A stretch of DNA of 51,999 nucleotides from Candidatus Buchananbacteria bacterium RIFCSPHIGHO2_01_FULL_44_11 (GTDB taxonomy: Bacteria; Patescibacteriota; Patescibacteriia; Buchananbacterales; UBA6539). Below are positions 20,009 to 29,664 of the stretch, piece by piece (within the stretch, counting starts at the first letter, position 1; each line of letters opens with the position of its first letter). The position numbers and the translations under genes are program-made. The stretch covers positions 29,423 to 81,421 of the forward strand of contig MHIE01000003.1 of assembly GCA_001817345.1 (NCBI GenBank), given 5' to 3'. The notes under the pieces were generated by a model that had not been told where the DNA came from, searched no databases, and saw only the letters and a program-made list of their open reading frames with translations.

Positions 20009-20122
20009 ATGAAAGTTAGAGCTTCGGTAAAAAAAATGTGCGCCAACTGTAAAGTCGTCCGCCGCAAAAAACGAGTTTATATCATTTGTAAAAATCCTAA
20101 GCATCATCAAAGACAGGGATAA
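20009..20122 (+). CDS. rpmJ: 50S ribosomal protein L36
   Basis: [37 protein letters not shown]; not in ORF track because of size. Confidence 0.96.
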   Translation: MKVRASVKKMCANCKVVRRKKRVYIICKNPKHHQRQG

Positions 20123-20146
20123 TAATTTGTATTGAGTAAAACATTT

Positions 20147-20536
20147 ATGGCTAGAATCGCTGGCATCAACTTACCAAAAGATAAAAGAGTGGAGATTGGT
20201 CTAACCTATATTTTTGGTATTGGTCGCCACTTGTCCGATCAAATTTTAAAACAAGTCCAGATCGACAAAAATAAAAAGGTTCAAGATTTAGACGATCAGG
20301 AAGTCAGCCGACTTCGGGAAATTATTGAAAAAAATTATAAGGTTGAAGGAGAGTTAAAAAGAGAGGTCTTGCTGAATATTAAAAGATTAAAAGAAATCGG
20401 TTCTTACCGCGGCTCTAGGCACGCGAAGAATTTACCAGTCAGAGGCCAAAGAACCAAAACCAACAGCCGAACCGTCAGGGGTAACGTCCGCAAAACCATG
20501 GGTTCCGGCCGCAAACCGACTGCCCAAAAAACCTAA
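20147..20536 (+). CDS. rpsM: 30S ribosomal protein S13
   Basis: [26 protein letters not shown]. Confidence 0.96.
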   Translation: MARIAGINLPKDKRVEIGLTYIFGIGRHLSDQILKQVQIDKNKKVQDLDDQEVSRLREIIEKNYKVEGELKREVLLNIKRLKEIGSYRGSRHAKNLPVRGQRTKTNSRTVRGNVRKTMGSGRKPTAQKT

Positions 20537-20559
20537 GCCGACTAATCAATAATTTAATT

Positions 20560-21030
20560 ATGGCCGAACCAATTACTCAAAATCCAACCATCGCAAAAGT
20601 CGCCGAAACAAAAGAAGCGACTGCCGTGGCGTCAGAAAAACCCAAAGCCGCCACTACCGGCAAAAAAAATAAAGTTAGAAGGCAGGTAGCGCTTGGTAAC
20701 GCTTATGTTCAAGCGACTTATAATAACACCATCATTTCTTTTACCGATGTCAACGGCGACACGCTCACTCAATGTTCAGCCGGACAAGCTGGTTTCAAAG
20801 GGCCAAAGAAATCAACGCCTTACGCCGCTGGCGTGATTGTTAAAAATGCCGCGGAAAAAGCCAAGGCCTGGGGCTTAAGAGAAGTCAGTGTTTTTGTTAA
20901 AGGTGTGGGTTCGGGCCGAGAAGCGGCAATTCGCGCTATTAGTGCCAACGGCATTAACGTCATCGGCATTAAGGATATCACCCCGATTCCTCACAACGGT
21001 TGCCGCGCACGTAAACCGCGACGTGTCTAA
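20560..21030 (+). CDS. rpsK: 30S ribosomal protein S11
   Basis: AYVQATYNNTIISFTDVNGDTLTQCSAGQAGFKGPKKSTPYAA. Confidence 0.96.
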   Translation: MAEPITQNPTIAKVAETKEATAVASEKPKAATTGKKNKVRRQVALGNAYVQATYNNTIISFTDVNGDTLTQCSAGQAGFKGPKKSTPYAAGVIVKNAAEKAKAWGLREVSVFVKGVGSGREAAIRAISANGINVIGIKDITPIPHNGCRARKPRRV

Positions 21031-21045
21031 ATTACTTAATGATTT

Positions 21046-21648
21046 ATGAAAAAATATACAGCTAAAAATTACCGCCGTCTAGGTCTTAGACGAACCGACT
21101 CGCCCAAGGATCCGACTGCTCGCCGGAATTATCCGCCCGGTATCCATGGACCAAAAGGTCACAAACGTTTAACCCAATACGGCAGTCAAATGGCGGAAAA
21201 GCAAAAAGCCAAAGTGATTTATAATATTTTAGAAAGACAGCTGAAAAAATACTACAACAAAGCGATCAAGCAAAAAGGGGATACCGGAATAATCCTGGGT
21301 CAATTAATTGAAATGCGCTTGGATAACGTTATTTACCGCAGCGGACTGGCCAAAACCCGACCCCAGGCTCGTCAACTGGTCAGCCACGGTTTCTTTTTTG
21401 TTAACAACAAAAAGGTGAATATCCCTTCTTACCAAGTTGCAGTTAAAGACGAAATTACAATCCGGCCGAATAAACTGAAGACAAAAATCATTGAGGAAAT
21501 AAAAAAGAACCTGGAAAAACACGTCTGTCCGACTTGGATTTATTTGGAACCAAAAATGCTGACGGTCAAAATCCTGGAAAAACCAAAAGCCGAAGAAATG
21601 GACCAGCGTTTTAGCACCCGACTCATCGTTGAATTTTATTCCCGATAA
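21046..21648 (+). CDS. rpsD: 30S ribosomal protein S4
   Basis: RRNYPPGIHGPKGHKRLTQYGSQMAEKQK; S4 RNA-binding domain. Confidence 0.95.
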   Translation: MKKYTAKNYRRLGLRRTDSPKDPTARRNYPPGIHGPKGHKRLTQYGSQMAEKQKAKVIYNILERQLKKYYNKAIKQKGDTGIILGQLIEMRLDNVIYRSGLAKTRPQARQLVSHGFFFVNNKKVNIPSYQVAVKDEITIRPNKLKTKIIEEIKKNLEKHVCPTWIYLEPKMLTVKILEKPKAEEMDQRFSTRLIVEFYSR

Positions 21649-21662
21649 TTATTTAAAAATAT

Positions 21663-22538
21663 ATGGAAAATATATCGCTCCCGGCTAAAATTGAATTCAA
21701 GCCAACTGAGAAAAAAAATGAATCGGTGATTATGATTCAACCCTGCCACCCTGGTTTTGGCACAACCCTGGGCAACGCTTTAAGGCGGGTTCTGCTTTCC
21801 TCTTTGCCCGGTGCCGCGGTGACCGCTTTTAAAATCAAAGGTGTCCAGCATGAATTTAGCGCCATTAATAACATCAAAGAAGACGTGGTTCAAATTTCTT
21901 TGAACTTAAAGCAGCTCCGCGTCAAAGTCTACAGCGCTGAACCAGTCAAATTAGTCTTAAAAGCCAAGGGAGAAAAGAAGGCCACCGGTAAAGACATTGA
22001 GCCTAACGCCAGTGTTGAAGTGATTAATAAAGACCTGGTGATCGCCAACTTAACCGGCAAAGACGCCGAGTTAGAAATGGAACTGACCGTCAGCCAGGGC
22101 CGGGGCTACTTGACGGCCGAAAATCAAGACAAGGACGAATTAGAAATCGGCATGATCGCTATTGACTCAATCTTTAGCCCGATCGTTAATGTCGGCTTTA
22201 AAATTGAAAGCGTCCGGGTTGGCCAGATGACTAACTATGAAAATTTGATTTTGACTATTGAGACTGACGGCACAATCAGTCCGGATGACGCTTTAAAACA
22301 AAGTGCCGATATTCTGATAAACCACTTCAATTTTATCCTCAACCAAAATAACAAAACCGCCGATCTCGCCATTGATGACAAAACGTCCGAAGAACTTGAC
22401 GAGGCCAAGCTGGCAGAAAAAGCCGCGAAAAAAGAGGCGAAGAAAAAAGAAAAAGAAGAAAAGGCTAAATTGACGGCCGCGAAAAAAGAGGCGAAGAAAA
22501 AAGAAAAAGAAGAAAAGGCTAAAGAGGAAAAAGAGTAA
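21663..22538 (+). CDS. rpoA: RNA polymerase alpha subunit (NTD plus Lys/Glu repeat tail)
   Basis: HPGFGTTLGNALRRVLLSSLPGAAVTAFKIKGVQHEF; tail (AAKKEAKKKEKEEKAK)x2, no alpha-CTD recognisable. Confidence 0.94.
   Translation: MENISLPAKIEFKPTEKKNESVIMIQPCHPGFGTTLGNALRRVLLSSLPGAAVTAFKIKGVQHEFSAINNIKEDVVQISLNLKQLRVKVYSAEPVKLVLKAKGEKKATGKDIEPNASVEVINKDLVIANLTGKDAELEMELTVSQGRGYLTAENQDKDELEIGMIAIDSIFSPIVNVGFKIESVRVGQMTNYENLILTIETDGTISPDDALKQSADILINHFNFILNQNNKTADLAIDDKTSEELDEAKLAEKAAKKEAKKKEKEEKAKLTAAKKEAKKKEKEEKAKEEKE
22422..22523 (+). repeat. Perfect 48-bp direct repeat (54-bp period) in the 3' end of rpoA
   Basis: GCCGCGAAAAAAGAGGCGAAGAAAAAAGAAAAAGAAGAAAAGGCTAAA at 22422-22469 and 22476-22523. Confidence 0.93.
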
Positions 22539-22547
22539 TCTATTACC

Positions 22548-22898
22548 ATGAGACACCAAAAAAAGGGAAAAACTTTAGACCGTAAAGCCGCCAGCCGCAA
22601 AGCGCTGTTGCGCGGTTTAGCCAATAATTTTATTATTTACGAAAAAATGAAAACCACCAAGGCGAAAGCTAAGGCGGTCAGGCCACTAGTGGAAAAATTG
22701 ATTACTTTAGCTAAAAAAAATGACTTAAACTCCCGCCGAAGATTAATTAAAGTTTTATACCATAAAAAAGCGGTCAGTAAAGCCCTGGAAGTTCTGGGAC
22801 CGCGTTACCTTGAGAGAAAAGGCGGCTACACCCGAATTATCAAAATTGGCCGCCGCGATGGCGACGCCGCCGAGATGGTCCAAATTGAATTTGTTTAA
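22548..22898 (+). CDS. rplQ: 50S ribosomal protein L17
   Basis: MRHQKKGKTLDRKAASRKALLRGLANNFI. Confidence 0.95.
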   Translation: MRHQKKGKTLDRKAASRKALLRGLANNFIIYEKMKTTKAKAKAVRPLVEKLITLAKKNDLNSRRRLIKVLYHKKAVSKALEVLGPRYLERKGGYTRIIKIGRRDGDAAEMVQIEFV

Positions 22899-22900
22899 AT

Positions 22901-23299
22901 ATGATCAAGTTGAAGAATAAAACTAAAAAAATCTCAAAAAAACCGGTTATTAACCGGCAGCATCATAAAATTGACGCCACTAACCTTGCCGTCGGCCGGC
23001 TGGCGACCCAGGTGGCTAGTTTACTGCGGGGCAAAACCAGACCTGATTTTCTACCGCACGTTGACATGGGCGACAATGTCTTGGTGGAAAACATTAAAAA
23101 TTTGAAATTCACCGGCAGAAAACTAGGCCAAAAAGTTTACTACCATCACACCAGCTACCCGGGCGGGCTTAAAACCCAAAAACTGAATGAACTTTTTGCT
23201 AAAAATCCGGCCGAGGTTTTAAAAAAAGCCGTCTGGAACATGCTGCCTAAAAATAAACTCCGGGACAAAATGATTAAAAGATTAACTATCAAAAAATAG
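22901..23299 (+). CDS. rplM: 50S ribosomal protein L13
   Basis: HKIDATNLAVGRLATQVASLLRGKTRPDFLPHVDMGDNV. Confidence 0.93.
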   Translation: MIKLKNKTKKISKKPVINRQHHKIDATNLAVGRLATQVASLLRGKTRPDFLPHVDMGDNVLVENIKNLKFTGRKLGQKVYYHHTSYPGGLKTQKLNELFAKNPAEVLKKAVWNMLPKNKLRDKMIKRLTIKK

Positions 23300-23349
23300 C
23301 TGATTAGGTAACTGCCTACAAGCTACCAGTAATAGCTACAAGCGCAAAT

Positions 23350-23847
23350 ATGGCTAGATCCAAAAAAACTGAGGAAGAAAAAAAAACACCAAAAGCTACG
23401 GTGCCTAAAAAAACCGCTGAACTTGAGAGTAAGCCAGGACAAAAAAAACGGGTTCACTGGACCTATATTTTTGCCGTTGGCCGAAGAAAAAAATCAGTGG
23501 CTCGCGTTCGTCTTCATAAAAACGGCACCGGCAAAATTACTATCAATCAAAAAGATTTTCAACAATACTTTCCAACCCTTGAATTGCAAAGTATCGTCAA
23601 ACAACCACTGGTTGTCACCAGTAAACTCGAAAATTTTGATTTCACCGTTAAAGTAGCCGGCGGCGGCAGTCACGGTCAGGCCGAAGCCTGCCGTCATGGC
23701 ATTGCTCGGGCTTTATTCGCCTTTGATCAGGAATTAAAACCGGCTTTAAAGGCAGAAAAATTACTACGACGCGATCCTCGACGCAAAGAACGAAAAAAAC
23801 CGGGTCTCAAACGAGCGCGGCGGGCACCGCAGTGGTCCAAACGTTAG
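23350..23847 (+). CDS. rpsI: 30S ribosomal protein S9
   Basis: FAVGRRKKSVARVRLHKNGTGKITIN...GLKRARRAPQWSKR, with a ~35-aa basic N-terminal extension. Confidence 0.95.
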   Translation: MARSKKTEEEKKTPKATVPKKTAELESKPGQKKRVHWTYIFAVGRRKKSVARVRLHKNGTGKITINQKDFQQYFPTLELQSIVKQPLVVTSKLENFDFTVKVAGGGSHGQAEACRHGIARALFAFDQELKPALKAEKLLRRDPRRKERKKPGLKRARRAPQWSKR

Positions 23848-23853
23848 ACTTTC

Positions 23854-23879
23854 AAAACGGGGCGATTGCCCCGTTTTTT
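23854..23879 (+). terminator. Intrinsic terminator of ribosomal protein block
   Basis: AAAACGGGGC-GATT-GCCCCGTTTTTT. Confidence 0.9.
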
Positions 23880-23938
23880 GTTTTGACAAAAAAATAGCCG
23901 GGTGAGAAAATGATAGTGACGAAAACTAACTAAAATAT

Positions 23939-24832
23939 ATGAGAAAAATTATCCTGGCCGGCGTTGTCATCTTGCTGGTTATTGCCGGCTTAATCATCGC
24001 CAGAGGCAATGAAGACACCTGGCTTTGCGTTGACGGCCAATGGCTAAAGCATGGCAACCCGACTGCCCCTCAACCCAATACGCCTTGCGCTAAAGCCAAT
24101 ACCACTACACCGCTGGAAAACCAAGAAATTATCGTTGAAACTCCTCAAGCCAACCAAACCGTCAGTAGCCCGATAGAAATTAAGGGTCAGGCGCGCGGCA
24201 ATTGGTATTTTGAAGCTTCATTCCCAATTCAACTGGTTGACGAAAACGGCCAAGAGATTGCCACTGCCATTGCCCAAGCCCAAAGTGACTGGATGACGAC
24301 AAGTTTTGTGCCTTTTGAGTTGAATTTAGATTTTAATGTCCCGACTCTAACGCCGGCAATTTTGATTCTAAAAAAAGACAACCCGTCAGGTTTGCCGGAG
24401 TATGACAAACAAATTGAAATACCCCTTCAACTAACAAAGACGGAAACCACGATTGTTAAGGTATTTTTCAATAATAGCCAGCTGGACCCGGAAGTATCCT
24501 GCAATAAAGTTTTTGGCGTTGAGCGCACTGTCCCAAAAACTCCAGCCGTCGCCCAAGCCGCGCTGACTGAACTGCTTAAAGGCACAACTGAGCAGGAAAA
24601 AACCGAAGGATTTTTTACCAGCATTAACCCGGGCGTAAAAATTCAAAAAATTACCATTGAAAACGGGGTAGCAAAAGTTGATTTTGATCAGCAGCTGGAA
24701 TATGCCATTGGCGGCTCATGCCGCGTGGCCGCGATCAGAGCTCAAATTACTGAGACTTTAAAACAATTTCCTAGTGTTCAGGTGGTAATTATCGCTATTG
24801 ATGGTCGGACTGAAGATATTCTCCAACCTTGA
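23939..24832 (+). CDS. Secreted/lipid-anchored protein with Gmad2 and GerMN domains
   Basis: VETPQANQTVSSPIEIKGQARGNWYFEASFPIQL (Gmad2-like) and VKVFFNNSQLD...LLKGTTEQE...VDFDQQL (GerMN-like). Confidence 0.75.
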   Translation: MRKIILAGVVILLVIAGLIIARGNEDTWLCVDGQWLKHGNPTAPQPNTPCAKANTTTPLENQEIIVETPQANQTVSSPIEIKGQARGNWYFEASFPIQLVDENGQEIATAIAQAQSDWMTTSFVPFELNLDFNVPTLTPAILILKKDNPSGLPEYDKQIEIPLQLTKTETTIVKVFFNNSQLDPEVSCNKVFGVERTVPKTPAVAQAALTELLKGTTEQEKTEGFFTSINPGVKIQKITIENGVAKVDFDQQLEYAIGGSCRVAAIRAQITETLKQFPSVQVVIIAIDGRTEDILQP

Positions 24833-24886
24833 AGTGTCTTGTGTATAAAACTAAAAAAAGGCTTAACCAAGCAAGATAAAAATCTC

Positions 24887-24915
24887 TTGACAAACATTAC
24901 AGAACGGAATAAGAT
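24887..24915 (+). promoter_or_regulatory. Promoter of structured RNA candidate
   Basis: TTGACA - 17 nt - TAAGAT. Confidence 0.7.
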
Positions 24916-24921
24916 TAAGTT

Positions 24922-25134
24922 ATAAAGACTGCGACCGACTGAAGTTTAAATGAAGGGAATAGGGAAAAGAGATATGAGGTTATGGGTGATAGTCCTGGAT
25001 CTTTCGCTGAAGGATTTGGAACCATCACCCAACTAACTTCTTCTCTTCAACAAACAACCCCCCCCCATCCTATATTCTCCCTCCCCTCATGCCTTACGGC
25101 AACTTCTCTCGAAAAAACCTTCGCGGTCTTTTTC
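24922..25134 (+). ncRNA. Candidate structured ncRNA, long imperfect hairpin (6S-like architecture possible)
   Basis: No ORF; promoter upstream; GAAGTT(24941)/AACTTC(25101) closing stem, GGGTGAT(24984)/ATCACCC(25024) apical stem, terminator-like GAAAAAACC-TTCGC-GGTCTTTTTC at 25111-25134. Confidence 0.55.
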
Positions 25135-25203
25135 ATTTGCCTAAAGATTAGGACTTAATTTTAAGGGGTTGGGTTCAGCGGCAAAATTAGGTATAATGAA
25201 GTC

Positions 25204-26634
25204 ATGACCAAAGGCATTCTAGCAAAAAATACGACTTACTTTACCGCCGCTTTAACCGTCCAGAAGATCCTGGCTTTTATTTACTTCTGGTTTATCTCTA
25301 ACGATTTGTTCCCCGGCCAACTGGGCCAGTACGTTTTTGCTTTGTCATTTACCACGTTATTTTCTATTTTGGTCGATTTGGGACTTTCACCGGTCTTGAC
25401 CAGGGAAGCCGCCAAAAATAAAGATCAGGCCAATAATTTTCTTAAAAGCGTCATTGCCTTAAAAATCCCCCTGAGCCTTTTGGCCTTAGCGGCCGCCTGG
25501 CTAGTCATCAACTTGACCGGCAAAGCCGATGAAGTGAAAATTTTAGTCTACCTGGCCAGCTTGATCATGATCCTGGATTCATTCTCTTTGAGTTTCTGGG
25601 TAGTTTTTCGGGCTTTACATAATCTGAAATACGAAAGTATTGCCACTATCCTCGTCCAGATAATTATTTTTGTTTTAGGTTTAACCGCCTTAAAAACTAC
25701 CGGCCAAATCAAACATTTAATCATGGCACTTTTTGTCGCCAGTATTTTCAATTTTTTACTTTCCGCTGGTTTATTGAAAAAAAAATTGAAGTTTTCCCTA
25801 AAACCAAAGTGGGACGCGAAAGTGATTGTTTATTTTTTAAGGATTATCCCGGCCTTTGCTTTGGCGGGAATTTTTGTCAAAATCTACAATACGGCCGATT
25901 CAGTTTTACTCAGTTATTTAGCCTCCGATGAAGCGGTTGGTTTTTTTGCCGTCCCGGCTAAAGTGGTTTATGCTCTCCAACAGATCATCCCAGCGGCGTT
26001 TGCGGCGGTGATTTTCCCAGCCTTCAGTTACTACTATGCCAACGCCAAGGAATTATTGGAACAAACTTTCAACCGAGCCATAAACTATCTACTGATCATC
26101 AGCCTGCCGCTCGCCGCTGGTATTACCGTCTTAGCCCAAACTATTGTCGCGACTGTCTGGCCAAATTATCTGAGCGTTGTGCCAACTTTTATCGTGATGA
26201 CCCTGGCAATTCCTTTTATTTTTTTGGCCTTTCCTACCGGTTATCTACTCAATGCCTGCGACCAGCAAAAAAAAACGACGTTAAACCGCGGTTTAATCAC
26301 CACTTTGGCCGTGGGGTTAAATATTATACTCATTCCTCAATACAGTTTTTTGGGCGCCGGCATCGCTTTTTTAATCACTAATGTGGCTTTATTATTTTTA
26401 GATTTTTTCTGGGTCAGAAAAGTCATCAATCTAAAATCCAGCCGACTGGTTATCGCCCTAGCTAAACCGCTGGGCGCTTCAGCGGTGATGGTAGCAATAT
26501 TAATAACATTCAAAGGATACCTAAACTTGACGATACTAATACCTCTAGGGGTCTTAACTTATTTCTGTACCCTGTATCTAGTCAAAGGGTTGCCGATTGG
26601 CGAAATTAAAAAAGTTTTTAATAGAGGAACTTAA
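25204..26634 (+). CDS. Polysaccharide flippase (Wzx/MATE-like)
   Basis: 12+ TM protein, LFSILVDLGLSPVLTREAAKNKDQANNFL typical of Wzx family; in glycosyltransferase cluster. Confidence 0.85.
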   Translation: MTKGILAKNTTYFTAALTVQKILAFIYFWFISNDLFPGQLGQYVFALSFTTLFSILVDLGLSPVLTREAAKNKDQANNFLKSVIALKIPLSLLALAAAWLVINLTGKADEVKILVYLASLIMILDSFSLSFWVVFRALHNLKYESIATILVQIIIFVLGLTALKTTGQIKHLIMALFVASIFNFLLSAGLLKKKLKFSLKPKWDAKVIVYFLRIIPAFALAGIFVKIYNTADSVLLSYLASDEAVGFFAVPAKVVYALQQIIPAAFAAVIFPAFSYYYANAKELLEQTFNRAINYLLIISLPLAAGITVLAQTIVATVWPNYLSVVPTFIVMTLAIPFIFLAFPTGYLLNACDQQKKTTLNRGLITTLAVGLNIILIPQYSFLGAGIAFLITNVALLFLDFFWVRKVINLKSSRLVIALAKPLGASAVMVAILITFKGYLNLTILIPLGVLTYFCTLYLVKGLPIGEIKKVFNRGT

Positions 26635-26638
26635 AAAG

Positions 26639-27823
26639 ATGCCAACTTTAATCAAAAAAAGTCTACTCATTACCCTTGAGTTCCCGCCGCAGACCGGCGG
26701 GGTAGGCAACTATTACTACAATATCTGCAAAAATTTGCCAGCGGATAAAATTGTCGTCATGGCCCCGGCTGGCGATAAAACCGAACTGTTTGATCGGGAA
26801 CAAAAATTTCCTATCATCCGGCTCAAAAAATTAACGGAAATCAATAGAATCATTAAAGCCGAGGCGGGATTTTTTAGCCGATTGGCTAAAAAATTCAGCT
26901 GGACCGGCTTACTGGGCGACATTAAAAAAATAGTGGTTGAACACAAAATTGAACTGATCCAGGTTGGCCAAATTCTGCCGCTGGGCACGCTGGCCTTAAT
27001 TATGAACAAAAAAACCAAGTTACCATATTTAGTCTATACCCACGGTTTAGACATATTGCTACCCCAGCAGTCTCAACACAAAAAAATAATAATAAAAAAA
27101 ATAATTGCCAAAGCCAAAAACCTCATTGCCAACAGCCAATTTACCGGCGATGAACTAATTAAGCTTGGCGCCGACTCGCAAAAAATCGTCATAGTCAACC
27201 CATGCCCTAATGTTGTTAGCCAAGAAATTTCTGAATGGAAAGTCAATGAAATCAAGGAAGATTATCACCTGAAAGACAAAAAGATTCTTTTAACTGTCGG
27301 CCGGCTGGTCAAAAGAAAAGGTCATGACCTAGTGATTGAAGCCCTGCCTAAAATTCTGGAAAAAGTGCCCGACACGGTTTATTTAATCATTGGCAACGGC
27401 CCCGAACAAAAAAGGCTGGAAACTCTGGCCAACCAAAAAAGTTTGCGCGACCAAGTCCAGTTTTTGACTAACATTACTGACGCCGACTTGCCGGCTTTTT
27501 ACAGCGCCTGCGATGTTTTTGTCATGCCGGCTCGACAAATCGGCCCAGACGTGGAAGGTTTTGGCACGGTTTACTTAGAGGCGAACTTATTCGGCAAACC
27601 AGTCATTGCCGGCCGCAGCGGCGGTATTCCAGAAGCGGTTATTGACCGACAAACTGGCTTATTGGTTGACCCAAAAGACGTAGAAGCCATTGCCGAAGCC
27701 GTGATTAATCTATTGACCAAACCGGAACTCAACGAAAAACTGGGTCTGCAGGGCATGGACCGGGTAATCCAAAACTTTGATTGGCAAAACCAGATAGAAA
27801 AAATTAAAAATATATTGGGTTAA
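26639..27823 (+). CDS. Glycosyltransferase family 4
   Basis: EFPPQTGGVGNYYYN; VGRLVKRKGHDLVIEALPKI; EGFGTVYLEANLFGKPVIAGRSGGIPEAV. Confidence 0.9.
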   Translation: MPTLIKKSLLITLEFPPQTGGVGNYYYNICKNLPADKIVVMAPAGDKTELFDREQKFPIIRLKKLTEINRIIKAEAGFFSRLAKKFSWTGLLGDIKKIVVEHKIELIQVGQILPLGTLALIMNKKTKLPYLVYTHGLDILLPQQSQHKKIIIKKIIAKAKNLIANSQFTGDELIKLGADSQKIVIVNPCPNVVSQEISEWKVNEIKEDYHLKDKKILLTVGRLVKRKGHDLVIEALPKILEKVPDTVYLIIGNGPEQKRLETLANQKSLRDQVQFLTNITDADLPAFYSACDVFVMPARQIGPDVEGFGTVYLEANLFGKPVIAGRSGGIPEAVIDRQTGLLVDPKDVEAIAEAVINLLTKPELNEKLGLQGMDRVIQNFDWQNQIEKIKNILG

Positions 27824-27828
27824 AACTA

Positions 27829-28521
27829 ATGTATATGTCCGAAATTAGCATTGTCGTTCCCGCTTATAACGCCCAAAAAACAATCGCGATTTGCCTGGAT
27901 AGTATTTTTGACCAAACTTTTAAAGATTTTGAAATTATCGTTGTCAACGACGGTTCAACCGATCACACAGAACATATTCTCCAAACCTACCGGGATAAAC
28001 TAAAAATTATCAATCAAAAAAACCGGGGCGCGGCGGCGGCCAGAAATCAGGGCGCGGCGGCGGCCAGCTCGTCTTACATTATTTTCTTTGACGCCGATAT
28101 TATAGCTCAGCCGACTCTGCTGCAAAAAATGCACCAAACACTTTTAAATAACCCGCAGATTTCTTATGCTTATTCGGCTTTTAAATTCGGCTTAAAAACT
28201 TTCCGGCTTTGGCCTTTCGATCCAGCCCGGCTAAAAAAAATGCCTTACATTCACACCACGTCTTTAATCCGCCGCCGGGATTTTCCCGGCTTTGACGAAA
28301 GCCTAAAAAAATTTCAGGACTGGGATTTGTGGCTGACAATGCTAGAAAAAGAACGCATCGGCTGTTTTATTCCTGAGATTTTATTCAGCGTCAGGCCGGG
28401 CGGTGGGATGTCAAAGTGGCTGCCGAAATTTTTTTACCAGCTGCCTTGGTCTAAAAAAATTTCGGCCGTAGAAAGTTACCGCCAGGCCGAAAAAATCATT
28501 AAGCAAAAACATGATTTATGA
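27829..28521 (+). CDS. Glycosyltransferase family 2
   Basis: ISIVVPAYNAQKTIAICLDSIFDQTFKDFEIIVVNDGSTD. Confidence 0.9.
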   Translation: MYMSEISIVVPAYNAQKTIAICLDSIFDQTFKDFEIIVVNDGSTDHTEHILQTYRDKLKIINQKNRGAAAARNQGAAAASSSYIIFFDADIIAQPTLLQKMHQTLLNNPQISYAYSAFKFGLKTFRLWPFDPARLKKMPYIHTTSLIRRRDFPGFDESLKKFQDWDLWLTMLEKERIGCFIPEILFSVRPGGGMSKWLPKFFYQLPWSKKISAVESYRQAEKIIKQKHDL

Positions 28522-28955
28522 GCGTTCAAAACCCGGATTATTTTCAAGTGTCGCTGAAAGTGCTGTTGACGGCTAAAAATAAATGTTTGATTCTCAAAGA
28601 CGTCTCAAAAAGCCGGTACTGGAAAGAAAAATACGATTTACCCGGCGGCCGGATCAATAAAAAAGAAATCGGCCTGGATTTTAGCCAACTAATTAACCGG
28701 GAAGTCCGAGAAGAGCTGGGGACAAAAGTTAGATACAAACTCCGGCACGATCCAGTCGCGCTGTCTAAATGCCGCTATCCAAAAGAACCCAGTAAACTTT
28801 TTATCCTGTTTGAAGCTAAGTATCTGGGCGGCGAAATCAAGATTTCCCCAGAACATTCAGGTTATAAATGGTTTAAAATTACCCGATTCAGCCTCCAAGA
28901 TAACTTCTCGACCGTTTTACAAAAACTCTTAACTAACTACTTAAATTGGAATTAA
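28518..28955 (+). CDS. NUDIX hydrolase
   Basis: GGRINKKEIGLDFSQLINREVREELG Nudix box-like; overlaps upstream GT by ATGA. Confidence 0.75.
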   Translation: MSVQNPDYFQVSLKVLLTAKNKCLILKDVSKSRYWKEKYDLPGGRINKKEIGLDFSQLINREVREELGTKVRYKLRHDPVALSKCRYPKEPSKLFILFEAKYLGGEIKISPEHSGYKWFKITRFSLQDNFSTVLQKLLTNYLNWN

Positions 28956-28961
28956 CCGTTT

Positions 28962-29639
28962 ATGATGCGCTTACAAAAATTTTTAGCCAACGCCGGCATT
29001 ACCTCGCGCCGCAAAGCTGAAACATTGATTCAATCAGGCAAAATTGAAGTTAACGGCTCAATTGTTAGGGACCTGGGCACAAAAATTGATGAGAACAGTG
29101 ATACGGTCAAATTCGCCAATAGAATCGTCAAGCTAGAAAGTGACAAAATTTATATCGCCCTAAACAAACCAACCGGCTACATCAGCAGCACCGATAGCCA
29201 GCAGGGCAAAACAATTCTAGACATAATCAAAGTCAAAAACCGGGTTTACCCGGTCGGCCGGCTGGACAAAGATTCCAGCGGTTTAATTATTTTAACTAAC
29301 GACGGAGAATTCGCTAACCTGATTACCCACGCCCGCTACGGCTGCCAAAAAGAATACTTTGTGACTTTAGATCAAGATTTGCGGTCCGAGCATATTAAAA
29401 TTTTAGAAAAGGGGATGATTTTAGCCGGCCGCAAACTCCAGCCGGTCAGAGTGACAGCCGCTCAGAATAAATCGGCCAGGATGGTTTTGAGTGAAGGCTT
29501 AAACCGGCAAATCCGCCGGATGCTGGGCAAACTCGGCTATACGGTGATAAAATTAAAAAGAATCAAAATCGGCAAGCTGGAATTGGCGGATTTGGAGCCA
29601 GGCCAGTGGCGCCACATCAAACCCGAAAACGTCATCTGA
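28962..29639 (+). CDS. Ribosomal RNA pseudouridine synthase (RsuA/RluB family)
   Basis: S4 domain MRLQKFLANAGITSRRKAETLIQSGKIEVNG; YPVGRLDKDSSGLIILTNDG. Confidence 0.92.
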   Translation: MMRLQKFLANAGITSRRKAETLIQSGKIEVNGSIVRDLGTKIDENSDTVKFANRIVKLESDKIYIALNKPTGYISSTDSQQGKTILDIIKVKNRVYPVGRLDKDSSGLIILTNDGEFANLITHARYGCQKEYFVTLDQDLRSEHIKILEKGMILAGRKLQPVRVTAAQNKSARMVLSEGLNRQIRRMLGKLGYTVIKLKRIKIGKLELADLEPGQWRHIKPENVI

Positions 29640-29664
29640 TTTCTGATTAATATTAATCTGAAGT

